Below are positions 45,892-54,705 of a stretch of DNA of 64,000 nucleotides, piece after piece (within the stretch, counting starts at the first letter, position 1; the number at the start of each line of letters is the position of its first letter). The stretch comes from Martinezella lusitana (GTDB lineage Bacteria > Pseudomonadota > Alphaproteobacteria > Rhizobiales > Rhizobiaceae): contig NZ_JAFEVL010000003.1 of assembly GCF_016901135.1 (NCBI RefSeq), positions 248,001 to 312,000 of the forward strand, read 5' to 3'. Under the pieces are notes generated by a model, which saw only the letters and a list, made by a program, of their open reading frames with translations, did not search any database and had not been told where the DNA came from. A program made the position numbers and the translations under genes.

Positions 45892-48131
45892 ATGCAATGC
45901 CCGGCCACGTCACGATCCCACTTGCCCGCGCCTGGAATAGCTGGTCGTCCCGCCCGGCGGAATTGACGTTCCTGCCGCTTGGCCTGCGCATTACGCCGGT
46001 GCTCTATTCGACGCGCGCGCGACGGGCGAGCGCCATTGAGCCGCGCCACGATCCCGTCCGTTTCGGCCGCCACACGATCGACAATAGTCTGATCGAGCTC
46101 GAAACGGAGCTTGGCGGAACGTCGATACGGTTTCAGGCGAGTGCGTCGGATCCTTTCGCCATCCAGGGACAATGGGAAGCGCCTCAGCTCGGTGAGTGGG
46201 GGACGCGGTTCTGGCTAACGCTGGCCGTATCATCCGATGGCGGGGAAGTGGTTCGCTACGACGCGGAAAAGGGCGCCGCCATCGTCAAGATCGATCGCCG
46301 CTTCGCGGCCATCGTCACCCGCGCACCGGCGATCCAGGTGAGCGGTCATGACAGCATCGATGCCCTGCGCGCCGACTTCGAGACCAACGGTTATTTCTAT
46401 ACCGCGACCCGCAGCGACAGCGCACCGGTACTCGGTCTTCGCTTCAACATGGAAATGATGCGCGAAGGCGCCTACGCCGCTGCGATCGCCGACAGCGAGG
46501 AGCTGGCGATATTGAACGCGCGCGCCTGCCTCGAAGCAGCCTCCCGGCCGGCGCCTTCTCCGCATGACGGACAATTTGCCGGCGCGCTCGATGCGGTACG
46601 CGATGTCGTCGGCTGGAACACGATCTGGGACAAGGTCAACCACCGCCCCTACACCGCCGTCACCCGCATCTGGAACCTCGGCGAGTTCGCCGTTTGGTAC
46701 AATGATCAGACATTCGCCGCCCTGCTGGCTGGTGTCGTCGACACCGATCTCGCCCGCGAGAACATGGCGACGGCGCTTGCCGGTGCCACACCGCAAGGCA
46801 ACATCGCCTGCATCGTCACCTCGAACGACGCCTGGGTCGACCGCAGCCAGCCGCCGCATGGCAGCCTTGTTGCTTGGCTGCTGTATCTGAGAAATGGCGA
46901 ACGCTCGATGATCGAGGCGAGCTACGAGGCGCTCGCGAGAAACCAGCGCTGGTGGCGAAGCCATCGCGATCCCGATGGTTTCGGACTTATCTCCTGTGGC
47001 ACCAGCGATGTCGGCGAAGGGCTCTACAAGGGGACGATCTTCGGCGCCCGCAACGAGACCGGAATGGACAATTCCGCGACGCATGACGAGGCCGTCTATG
47101 ATCCCGTCACCCGAACCCTCTCGACCTATGATCTCGGATTGAACTGCGCACTGGCGCTCGACGCGGAAATGTTGTCCCACATGGCCGCCCTTCTCGGCCG
47201 CGCCGAAGAGGCCGATGAGTTCGCGACACTCGCAGACCGGAGCCGGCAATTGATCCGCGAGCATCTCTGGGATGCCGATCGCGGCATCTTCGCCAATCGA
47301 CAGCGCAAGGGTGGCTTCGTCCGCTCGCTGTCGCCGACGAGTTTCTATCCCCTGATGTGCGGCGCGGCGAGCGCTGAACAGGCCTCCCGCCTCCTGGCAC
47401 ATCTTGCCGATCCCGCGACCTTCGGCGGCGCCTTCGTGCTGCCGAATGCCACGCGCGACGACCCGGCCTTTGCCGAAAATGTCTATTGGCGCGGCCGCAT
47501 CTGGCCGAATGTCAACTTCATGGTATGGCTCGGGCTCAAGCGTTATCGCTTCGATGCCGAGGCCAGCCATCTGGCGAAGCAAAGCTACGATCTCTTCATG
47601 CAATCCTGGCGGGACCGGCGCATCGCCGCCGAGAACTACAATGCCACGACCGGCGAGGCGATGGATCAGGGCGATACCGATCCGTTCTACATCTGGGCGG
47701 CGCTGCTTCCCTTGATGGCGGTCGAGGAGCTCTGCGGCTTCGACCCGTGGAACGGCTGGAGCCTTTGCAACAACGGCACTGACGCAAGTTTTGGTCCGCT
47801 GTTGTCACCCGCAGGACGTATCCATGTCAGCGCGGAAAACGGAACGCTGACGGTGATGCGCGATGGTGTCCCGTTCCTGTCGACAAATATTCTTGGGCGG
47901 TTCACCCATCTCGTCGTTGGGGATGGCTACATTTCCTGCCGCATCGAAAGCACATCGCAGAGCGTGGCGGAACTGCATCTCGCCGGGATCGGTGCAGGCG
48001 AGGTCGTGGCGGTGAAACTTGGCGAGATGGATGCCCAATGGCGCGCAGCCGACACCGGTATTGTAGTCACTCTTCCCGCAGCGGACAAAGCCCGGGAATT
48101 TCACCTATGGCATCGCCGACAAGTAAAATGA
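45888..48131 (+). CDS. Glycoside hydrolase with GH63/MGH1-type (alpha/alpha)6 barrel
   Basis: 747 residues, no signal peptide. An N-terminal beta-rich part is followed by a helical barrel with WYNDQTFAALLAGVV, ETGMDNSATHDEAVYD and the GH63-like AENVYWRGRIWPNVNFMVW and AENYNATTGEA. Acidic residues in ETGMDNS and YNATTGE are candidates for catalysis. The start overlaps the GH106-like gene by 4 nt (ATGA), so the two are coupled and probably act on one glycoside in turn. Confidence 0.74.
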   Translation: MNAMPGHVTIPLARAWNSWSSRPAELTFLPLGLRITPVLYSTRARRASAIEPRHDPVRFGRHTIDNSLIELETELGGTSIRFQASASDPFAIQGQWEAPQLGEWGTRFWLTLAVSSDGGEVVRYDAEKGAAIVKIDRRFAAIVTRAPAIQVSGHDSIDALRADFETNGYFYTATRSDSAPVLGLRFNMEMMREGAYAAAIADSEELAILNARACLEAASRPAPSPHDGQFAGALDAVRDVVGWNTIWDKVNHRPYTAVTRIWNLGEFAVWYNDQTFAALLAGVVDTDLARENMATALAGATPQGNIACIVTSNDAWVDRSQPPHGSLVAWLLYLRNGERSMIEASYEALARNQRWWRSHRDPDGFGLISCGTSDVGEGLYKGTIFGARNETGMDNSATHDEAVYDPVTRTLSTYDLGLNCALALDAEMLSHMAALLGRAEEADEFATLADRSRQLIREHLWDADRGIFANRQRKGGFVRSLSPTSFYPLMCGAASAEQASRLLAHLADPATFGGAFVLPNATRDDPAFAENVYWRGRIWPNVNFMVWLGLKRYRFDAEASHLAKQSYDLFMQSWRDRRIAAENYNATTGEAMDQGDTDPFYIWAALLPLMAVEELCGFDPWNGWSLCNNGTDASFGPLLSPAGRIHVSAENGTLTVMRDGVPFLSTNILGRFTHLVVGDGYISCRIESTSQSVAELHLAGIGAGEVVAVKLGEMDAQWRAADTGIVVTLPAADKAREFHLWHRRQVK

Positions 48132-48455
48132 AGCCTAGATCACGCCAACTCGCAGCCTGTGCTTGACAAGGCAATATCTCCGCATTAATCGTTTGTATAC
48201 AAACAAAAAAGAATAGGGAACGACCGAAGAACTTATTTCGCGCCAGATGCGAAAACCTTGGAATTGGCGATCAATTCCGGGATGTATTCTTTTGTTCAAG
48301 AAACTATACGGAAATCAGCCGCGTTCCGAGAAAGCCGGCGATTTCCACTTCACTGATGCATATCCGTTTCGATATCCGCTAGGACTGCGAGCAAGACGAA
48401 GCCTTCACAAACATCGGCAAATGGACCAAAAGTCAGAAAAAAGGGGAACATCAGG
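48132..48455 (+). promoter_or_regulatory. Promoter, operator (site B) and leader of the PotD-type ABC operon
   Basis: TTGACA at 48163-48168 is followed 17 bp later by TAATCG. The palindrome ATCGTTTGTATACAAACAAA (48188-48207) overlaps the start region. A leader of about 250 nt reaches the gene at 48456 and contains a 70-codon frame (48247-48459) that overlaps the gene start; no product is recognised. Confidence 0.68.
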
Positions 48456-49529
48456 ATGAACACCACACGACGTCAAACTCTGGGCCTGATCGGCACCGGC
48501 GCTCTCGCCGCTGCTACATCGTCCCTGTTACCGCGCCAGGCGCGCGCCGCCACCAAGATCACCGTTCTCAATTGGCAGGGCTACGGCACCGACGAAGCCT
48601 GGGCTCTCAAAGCCTTCACCGAAAAGACCGGCATCGAGGTCGTTCACGACTATTTCAGCTCCGAGCCGGAAATGCTGACGAAGCTCAGGACCAACCCGGG
48701 CGTCTACGACGTGGTGCTGATCAATAGCGCCCGTTCGCAGCAAGCTGCGAGCGAAGGTCTCATCTCTCCCATCGATTTCTCCAAGGTGCCGAATGCATCG
48801 GGCCTGTCGCCGGAGCTGAAGAACCATGCCAACCTGCAGCTTGACGGCAAGACCAACGGCGTCTCCTGGGTCTGGGGCATCACCTCGCTTGCCATCACCG
48901 AGGGGTCGCCCAAGCCGGACAGCTATGCAGCGCTTGGCGACCCCGCCCATAAAGGCCGCGTCGCCCTGTTCGACGATGCCGTCACCGGCGTTGCGATCGG
49001 CGCGCTGTTGTCCGGCCAGGACATGAACAATCCGAAGGACCTCGCCGTCGTCACCGAGAAGCTGAAGGCATTCAAGCCGAACATCAAGCTGCTCTGGTCG
49101 AGCGAAGACGAATGGAACAAGGCATTCGCTGCCAAGGAATTCGACCTTTCGATCTTCTGGTCGGGTGCTGCCGTCCGCTCCAAGCGCAACAGCAAGCTGC
49201 CGGTCGAATTCGTGGTTCCGAAGGAAGGCGGCATCGGCTGGCTGGATAGCCTGTCGGTTCCGGCGACGAGCACCAATCCGGATGCGGGCCTTGCCTTCAT
49301 CAACTATATGATCGACCCTGACTTCTATTTCCAATGGGCAACCAAGGTCGGCGCGCCGGCTTCGGCCAATGCCGCCGCCATGGAAAAACTGCCGGCCGAC
49401 GATCTCAACCGGTTGATCCACAAGCCGGAATATCTGAAGACGATGACGATCCAGTCGGCCCTGCCCGACGATCGCCGCGAAGCCTTCAATAACCTCTGGC
49501 AGGAAGTGAAAGCCTTCTATGCAGCCTGA
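48456..49529 (+). CDS. ABC importer periplasmic binding protein, PotD/spermidine-putrescine family
   Basis: 357 residues. The signal has a twin-arginine-like TTRRQTLGL followed by a hydrophobic core to about residue 32. The family pattern is ITVLNWQGYGTDEAWALKAFTEKTGIEV, YDVVLINSARSQQAASEGLI and FINYMIDPDFYFQWATKVG. It captures a solute for the 49519-52263 importer. In this regulon the solute could be nicotinate, a nicotinate conjugate or another N-compound; that is inference. Confidence 0.9.
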   Translation: MNTTRRQTLGLIGTGALAAATSSLLPRQARAATKITVLNWQGYGTDEAWALKAFTEKTGIEVVHDYFSSEPEMLTKLRTNPGVYDVVLINSARSQQAASEGLISPIDFSKVPNASGLSPELKNHANLQLDGKTNGVSWVWGITSLAITEGSPKPDSYAALGDPAHKGRVALFDDAVTGVAIGALLSGQDMNNPKDLAVVTEKLKAFKPNIKLLWSSEDEWNKAFAAKEFDLSIFWSGAAVRSKRNSKLPVEFVVPKEGGIGWLDSLSVPATSTNPDAGLAFINYMIDPDFYFQWATKVGAPASANAAAMEKLPADDLNRLIHKPEYLKTMTIQSALPDDRREAFNNLWQEVKAFYAA

Positions 49530-50439
49530 GGCAGTTTCTGCATCGGCCGCGCGCGGGCTGGAAGGTCCGCGCGCCCGGCCGGGCATACCCGGTTGGCTCG
49601 CGACGCTCGTGCTGCTGCTGCCCACCTACGGATGGCTCTTCATCGCGGTTCTCCTGCCGCTTTGCACGATGTTCGTGTTCAGCTTCATGAATGCGACACC
49701 GATGGGCAAGGCCCCGATCGTCTTCACGCTCAGGCAATACCAGGTCTTCTCCACGCAGCCCTATCTTCTGGGCATCGCCTGGACATCGCTGTTGATGGGT
49801 TTCTGGACGACTTTTGCCTGCGCTGTCCTCGGTTTCTTCGCGGCGCTGGCGCTCGCGCGCGCCACGATCGGCCGGACGCGCGAAACCTTGCTGATCCTGA
49901 TCCTGCTGCCGTTCTGGACGAATGGTCTCGTGCGCATCTTCTCCTGGACGATGGTGCTGCGCGAAGGCGGCTTTCTCGACGATGTGCTGCACTGGGTCTG
50001 GCCGGGAGCCGGTTCGATCGGCTTTCTCTACACCAGACCGGCCATCGTGGTCGGCCTCGTGCACGGTTATCTGCCCTACATGATCCTGACCTGCTATATT
50101 GCACTGGTCACGATCGACGATGCGATCATCGAGGCCGCCGCAAGCCTCGGCGCCCGCTGGTGGACGATTCTCTTCCGCATCCTCATACCGATGGCGGCAC
50201 CCGGTCTGATCTCCGGCGCCGTGCTGACTTTCGTGCCGGTGCTGGGCTCCTTCATGGAGCCGCGCATTCTCGGCGGCCGCGTCGGCGTTACCATGGGTAC
50301 GGTCATCGAGGACCAGTTCACCCAAGCCTTCAACTGGCCGCTGGGTGCAGCGTTATCCTTCACGATGCTCGCGGTCGTGCTTGCGATCTTCGCGACGTTT
50401 TCGGGCGTGCTTCGGCGCGGCAGCGGGGCTGTCGCATGA
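49519..50439 (+). CDS. ABC importer permease, PotB type
   Basis: 306 residues with about six membrane helices and the EAA loop IEAAASLGARWWTILFRILIPMAAPG. The start overlaps the binding-protein gene by 11 nt and the end overlaps the next permease by 4 nt. Confidence 0.92.
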   Translation: MQPEAVSASAARGLEGPRARPGIPGWLATLVLLLPTYGWLFIAVLLPLCTMFVFSFMNATPMGKAPIVFTLRQYQVFSTQPYLLGIAWTSLLMGFWTTFACAVLGFFAALALARATIGRTRETLLILILLPFWTNGLVRIFSWTMVLREGGFLDDVLHWVWPGAGSIGFLYTRPAIVVGLVHGYLPYMILTCYIALVTIDDAIIEAAASLGARWWTILFRILIPMAAPGLISGAVLTFVPVLGSFMEPRILGGRVGVTMGTVIEDQFTQAFNWPLGAALSFTMLAVVLAIFATFSGVLRRGSGAVA

Positions 50440-51215
50440 TCGGTCTTGCGCGCTTCTATCTCTTTGCCATCCTTGTCTTCCTCTATCTGCCGATCGTGGT
50501 GATGATGGCGATGGGCTTCAACGAGTCCTCGCTCTATGAGCTGCCGTTTCACTTTTCGACCAAATGGTATGTCGCTCTTGCAAGCAACGACCAGCTGATT
50601 TCAGCCGGGATCAACAGCATCGTCATTGCCGTCATCACGGCTGTCGTCTCGACAATCCTCGGAACGATGGCCTCGGTGGCGCTTGCCCGGCGGACATTCA
50701 AGGGGAAAACGCTATTGCAACTCATGCTGCTGCCGCCGATCGCCATTCCCTGGCTGATCACCGGAACGGCCATGCTCGTCTTCTTCTTCTGGACCGGCAT
50801 CGGGCGCGGCATGCACGCACTGCTGATCGGCCATGTGGCGCTTGCCATTCCTTACGTGGTTCTCGTCGTCGGAACCGGCTTCCAAACGATCCGCGCCGAT
50901 CTCGAAGAGGCGGCCATGAGCCTGGGTTCGACACCGATCCATGCCTTCTTTTCGGTGACGCTCCCACTTCTTGCCCCGAGCATCCTTGGCGCGGCACTCT
51001 TTGCCTTCGCCGTTTCGCTCGACCAGTTCGTCATTTCCTATTTCCTCGCAACACCCGGCTTCACCACCTTGCCGGTGCAAATCTATTCGGCGATCCGCAA
51101 GGGCTTCACGCCAGAGATCAACGCCATCTCGACGATCCTCTTGATCGGTTCGATGGCCGCCATCCTCGTCTTTGCGATCTTTGCCAGGCCCGGAGGCGTC
51201 AGTGACAAACGTTGA
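50436..51215 (+). CDS. ABC importer permease, PotC type
   Basis: 259 residues from ATG 50436 (ATGA overlap with the previous gene). A much longer in-frame extension to 49593 lies in another frame of the PotB gene and is rejected. Polytopic, with EAA loop EEAAMSLGSTPIHAFFSVTLPLLAPS. Confidence 0.92.
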   Translation: MIGLARFYLFAILVFLYLPIVVMMAMGFNESSLYELPFHFSTKWYVALASNDQLISAGINSIVIAVITAVVSTILGTMASVALARRTFKGKTLLQLMLLPPIAIPWLITGTAMLVFFFWTGIGRGMHALLIGHVALAIPYVVLVVGTGFQTIRADLEEAAMSLGSTPIHAFFSVTLPLLAPSILGAALFAFAVSLDQFVISYFLATPGFTTLPVQIYSAIRKGFTPEINAISTILLIGSMAAILVFAIFARPGGVSDKR

Positions 51216-52263
51216 AGTATCATCGGTCGCCAAGACCTACGGCCGGACACCGGTGCTGGCCGACATCTCGACGGATTTCACGGAAGGATCCTTCACCAGC
51301 CTGCTCGGTCCCTCCGGCTCCGGCAAGACGACGCTTTTGCGTATCATCGCCGGGTTCATCACACCCGACAGCGGCAAGGTCGCGATCGGCGGCCAGGACG
51401 TGACGACGACACCGGTCTGGGCGCGCAATATCGGCATGGTCTTCCAGTCCTATGCGCTGTTCCCGCATATGACGGTCGCCGAAAACGTCGCCTTCGGCCT
51501 GGCGCGGCGCGGTATTCGCGGTGCGGAGGCCAGGCAACAGGTCGATCGCGCCCTGGAAATGGTACGGCTGCCGGGCTTCGGCGATCGCAAGCCGAAGCAG
51601 CTCTCTGGCGGGCAGCAGCAACGCGTGGCGCTTGCCCGCGCCATGGTGATCAAGCCGAGCGTCCTCTTGCTGGATGAGCCGCTCTCGGCGCTCGACCGGC
51701 GACTGCGGCAGGAGATGCAGGTCGAACTGCTTCGCATCCAGCGCGAGACCGGGCTGACAACGATCTTTGTCACCCATGACCAGGAAGAGGCACTGACGCT
51801 CTCCGATAAGGTCGCGATCCTCGATCGCGGCCGTATCGTCCAGATCGGCGCTCCTGCGGAGGTCTATGAGCGCCCGAAAACGCGTTTCGCAGCGCAGTTC
51901 CTCGGTGATTCCAACTTTCTGAACGGCACGATTGAAAATGGTGGCGTCAAGCTCGCCGATGGCACACTGGTGCGCTGCCATGGCCCACTTTCGTCCACAG
52001 GCAGCAGCGCAACGCTCGCCGTCCGGCCTGAAAAGATGTCGATCCTCCCAGTGGGTACATCGCCTGAAGCGGGTCTCAACGTCTTACAGGCCCGCATAGA
52101 GACTGTGATCTATGCCGGCCCGGCACTCACCTATGCGCTCGTAACGCCGGATGGAACCTCGCTGAAACTCTTCGCGCAAAATCGCGATGGCACCGTTCTC
52201 GCAAGCGGAACGGACGTGACCCTCGTCTGGTCGCCGGACCACACCATTGCCGTCGAGGACTGA
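51202..52263 (+). CDS. ABC importer ATP-binding protein, PotA type
   Basis: 353 residues from a GTG at 51202 with GGAGG 5 nt upstream, inside the end of the PotC gene. Walker A is GPSGSGKTT (Lys42), Q-loop VFQSYALFPHM, signature LSGGQQQR, Walker B VLLLDEPLSALDRR and switch His in FVTHD. A C-terminal TOBE-like domain (LAVRPEKMSIL) is present. The cysteine hydrolase follows after 2 nt. Confidence 0.93.
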   Translation: MTNVEVSSVAKTYGRTPVLADISTDFTEGSFTSLLGPSGSGKTTLLRIIAGFITPDSGKVAIGGQDVTTTPVWARNIGMVFQSYALFPHMTVAENVAFGLARRGIRGAEARQQVDRALEMVRLPGFGDRKPKQLSGGQQQRVALARAMVIKPSVLLLDEPLSALDRRLRQEMQVELLRIQRETGLTTIFVTHDQEEALTLSDKVAILDRGRIVQIGAPAEVYERPKTRFAAQFLGDSNFLNGTIENGGVKLADGTLVRCHGPLSSTGSSATLAVRPEKMSILPVGTSPEAGLNVLQARIETVIYAGPALTYALVTPDGTSLKLFAQNRDGTVLASGTDVTLVWSPDHTIAVED

Positions 52264-52265
52264 AG

Positions 52266-52862
52266 ATGACGACACCCTCTCTCAACAATTCCCGCCATAT
52301 CGTCATCGACATGCAGCGGCTTTTTGCCGAAGAAACGGTCTGGCATACGCCGGCGGTAACCGAAATCCTACCGAACGTGCTTGACCTGACACGCGCCTTT
52401 GCCGGCCGGACGCTGTTTGCCAAATTCATGGTCCCTGCCGCCCCAAGCCACGCAACGGGGCGGTGGCGGACCTATTACGAGCGCTGGTCGATGCTGACGA
52501 CGGGAACGATGGATCCGGCGATGCAGGATCTGGTCGCCCCGCTCGCGGCCTTAGCTGAGCCTCGGAACGTGATCGAGAAGACCACCTATTCCGTTTTCGG
52601 CGCGCCGGGTTTCCATGGGCGCATGATCGCCGAGGGTGTCGATACGCTAATTTTCAGCGGCGTGGAGACGGATGTCTGCGTTCTGGCGAGCCTGTTCCAC
52701 GCGATCGATGCCGGCTTTCATGTCATCGTCGCGAGCGATGCGATCGGCAGTTCGGCGCCGCTGTCACATGCGGCAACCATCGAACATATATTGTCGCGCA
52801 TGCCCGAGCAGGTCGAATTTCGGACCACGGCCGAACTGGTCGCTGCCGCATCCCACGCTTGA
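52266..52862 (+). CDS. Isochorismatase-family cysteine hydrolase (probable amidase)
   Basis: 198 residues with the catalytic set of the family: Asp15 (VIDMQ), Lys105 (EKTTYSVF) and Cys138 (ETDVCVLAS). The D-x-H metal motif of nicotinamidase PncA is absent, so the metal-free branch (maleamate amidase, N-carbamoylsarcosine amidase, isochorismatase) fits better. In this regulon it could release ammonia from an open-chain amide such as glutaramate. Role inferred; family secure. Confidence 0.87.
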   Translation: MTTPSLNNSRHIVIDMQRLFAEETVWHTPAVTEILPNVLDLTRAFAGRTLFAKFMVPAAPSHATGRWRTYYERWSMLTTGTMDPAMQDLVAPLAALAEPRNVIEKTTYSVFGAPGFHGRMIAEGVDTLIFSGVETDVCVLASLFHAIDAGFHVIVASDAIGSSAPLSHAATIEHILSRMPEQVEFRTTAELVAAASHA

Positions 52863-52869
52863 ATAGGAA

Positions 52870-52901
52870 AGGCTCGAAACCGCTTCTACGGTTTCGAGCC
52901 T
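52870..52901. terminator. Bidirectional terminator hairpin
   Basis: AGGCTCGAAACCG and CGGTTTCGAGCCT form a perfect 13-bp stem with a 6-nt loop between two convergent genes (hydrolase end 52862, reductase end 52913). T-runs are short on both sides, but position and stability support termination for both. Confidence 0.78.
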
Positions 52902-52912
52902 GATCGATGCGC

Positions 52913-53755
52913 TCAGCCGACGAAGGCGCGCTCGATGACGAAGGTGGCCGGGGCATTGTTGGCGCCTTCGATGAGACCGAAGGATTCCAGAACAGCCTTG
53001 GTATCCTTCAGCATCGCCGCCGAACCGCAGATCATGCCGCGATCCTCGTCCGGATTGATGCGCGGCAGGCCAGTCTGTTCGAAGAATTCGCCGCTGGTCA
53101 AAAGGTCGGTGATCCGGCCCATGCGCGCAAAGGGCTCACGCGTCGTCGTCGTATGCAGACGAAGGCGATCGCCGACGAGTTCGCCGATCAGCGGGTCGTC
53201 CTTCAGCGCCTCGACCATCTCCGTGATGTAGGTGAGTTCGTCTACGTCCCGGCAGGTCTGGACGAGAACAATCTCCTCGAATTTCTCGTAGGTCTCCGGA
53301 TCGCGGATCAGGCTTGCGAAAGGCGCGACGCCGGTGCCGGTCGACAGGAGGTAGAGCCGCTTGCCTGGGATCAGCGCGTCGAGCACCAGCGTGCCGGTCG
53401 GCTTCTTGCGCATCAGCACGGTGTCGCCGGGCACGATTTTCTGCAGATGCTCCGTCAGCGGGCCGCCCGGGACCTTGATGGAATAGAATTCGATCTCCTC
53501 GTCCCAGAAGGGGCTGGCGATCGAGTAGGCACGGAAAACGGGACGCTCGGCATTCGGCAGGCCGATCATGATGAATTCGCCGGAACGGAAACGGAATTCC
53601 GCCGGCCGCGTGATGCGGAACTTGAAGAGCCGGTCGGTGAAATGCCGTACCTCGGTCACCGTCTGGACAAAGACATTGGCGGGCACCGGAAAGGCCGGCG
53701 TGGTACCCGTCTGTTGACCGTCGGTGATGACTGCTTCCTCTGCTGACAAGCTCAT
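52913..53755 (-). CDS. fpr: Ferredoxin/flavodoxin-NADP+ reductase
   Basis: 280 residues. FAD-binding RAYSIAS, NADP-binding STGTGVAPFASLIRD, the C-terminal ERAFVG ending and overall length fit bacterial Fpr. ATG 53755 is chosen because GAGGGAAGACGG precedes it and the longer frame to 53851 would read through the operator (site C). Under the shared operator it probably supplies low-potential electrons, via a ferredoxin not encoded here, to the 6-hydroxynicotinate reductase-like protein. Confidence 0.9.
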   Translation of the reverse strand: MSLSAEEAVITDGQQTGTTPAFPVPANVFVQTVTEVRHFTDRLFKFRITRPAEFRFRSGEFIMIGLPNAERPVFRAYSIASPFWDEEIEFYSIKVPGGPLTEHLQKIVPGDTVLMRKKPTGTLVLDALIPGKRLYLLSTGTGVAPFASLIRDPETYEKFEEIVLVQTCRDVDELTYITEMVEALKDDPLIGELVGDRLRLHTTTTREPFARMGRITDLLTSGEFFEQTGLPRINPDEDRGMICGSAAMLKDTKAVLESFGLIEGANNAPATFVIERAFVG

Positions 53756-53782
53756 CCGTCTTCCCTCGTCTTCGTTATTTAT

Positions 53783-53802
53783 TTCATTTGTACACGAATG
53801 AA
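53783..53802 (-). promoter_or_regulatory. Palindromic operator of the reductase gene (site C)
   Basis: TTCATTTGTACACGAATGAA matches the regulon palindrome with the arms TTCATT/AATGAA perfect. It lies 28 nt upstream of the reductase ATG. On the minus strand TAAAAT just before it could be the -10 box; no TTGACA is visible, unlike the other four sites. Confidence 0.65.
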
Positions 53803-53895
53803 TTTTATCGCGCAATCCATTCCTTCCGCCGAGACCGCGAAGTTTCGTCACAATCGAAGACGGAAGGATGGGATCGAGGGCTTAACGGCAGCCGC

Positions 53896-54342
53896 TCAGC
53901 AGATTTTCTGCAGCAGTTCGAGGAACATCATCCGCTCGCCGGAGGTGAGCGGCGCCAATGTCTCCTCGGTCGCCGCGACCGCCGCGCTAACATTCGCGGC
54001 GATGACCGTGAGGCCATCTTCGGTCAGCGACAGGACGACCCGGCGCCCATCATTTTGGTCCGGCGCGGTGGCAACGAAACCGCGCTTCACCAGGCGGTCC
54101 ACGACCCCTTTGATGGTCGCGACATCCATCGCCGTTTCGCGCCCGAGCTGGTTTTGCGAGCAGGGTTGGATTTCCTTGAGCTTCGAAAGCGCCGACCATT
54201 GCGTCGTCGTCAGCTTGTCGCCGATGCCATTGGCGAAGATCGCGACATGCCGCTGGTTCGCCTGCCGGAGAAAGAACCCGACCTGCCGATCGACATGGTA
54301 TTCGGGTGCGGCGGATTGTCTGTCTTCACGCGATTTCTGCAT
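53896..54342 (-). CDS. MarR-family regulator, candidate repressor of the nicotinate regulon
   Basis: 148 residues from ATG 54342 (an ATG at 54366 lacks a ribosome site). The winged helix is LTTTQWSALSKLKEIQPCSQNQLGRETAMDVATIKGVVDRLVKRGFVATAPDQNDGRRVVLSLT. Its N-terminus (YHVDRQVGFFLRQANQRHVAIF) resembles that of the MarR at the window end. NicR of Pseudomonas and BpsR of Bordetella are MarR proteins that sense 6-hydroxynicotinate; location between sites C and D suggests the same job here. Confidence 0.86.
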   Translation of the reverse strand: MQKSREDRQSAAPEYHVDRQVGFFLRQANQRHVAIFANGIGDKLTTTQWSALSKLKEIQPCSQNQLGRETAMDVATIKGVVDRLVKRGFVATAPDQNDGRRVVLSLTEDGLTVIAANVSAAVAATEETLAPLTSGERMMFLELLQKIC

Positions 54343-54572
54343 TTGTCCCGCCCCGGATCTGCGCATATGGTTGCGATGTGGATAAGCTGTTCTAGATTCA
54401 AAAGATTAGAGCGTCATTGTGCGTTGATGTAAACGCTCGAGGTCGCAAGCGTCTACTTTGAAGACCATATTTGTCAACGCCGTAGCCCGGCCGATAACAG
54501 GGCCGGCCGCGGGCGGTGGTAAAGTCCATCCATGCCGATGACAGCATTTTTGCCCGGGCTCCCCGCCCTCGC

Positions 54573-54619
54573 TTGACAGGACCGAAAGACCGGCTGATAC
54601 TCATTCGCATACAAATGAA
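54573..54619 (+). promoter_or_regulatory. Promoter and operator of the 6-hydroxynicotinate reductase operon (site D)
   Basis: TTGACA at 54573-54578 and GATACT at 54596-54601 are 17 bp apart. The palindrome CTCATTCGCATACAAATGAA (54600-54619) overlaps the start region. The rest of the 54343-54705 gap holds no gene. Confidence 0.7.
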
Positions 54620-54705
54620 AAATTGGGAACAATGACGGTCAAATATCCGTCCATGGGCTGATGGCAGCACCACCGGACAAGCGGCCGCGTTAAAAGGAGA
54701 GTGCC

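Noticed and set aside
49593..50435. N-terminal extension of the PotC-type permease
   Set aside because: It is a second frame within the PotB-type gene; the ATG at 50436 with the ATGA overlap is the normal start.
52266..52862. Nicotinamidase (PncA) identity for the cysteine hydrolase
   Set aside because: Attractive in a nicotinate cluster, but the D-x-H metal-binding motif of PncA is missing; only the Asp/Lys/Cys set is present.
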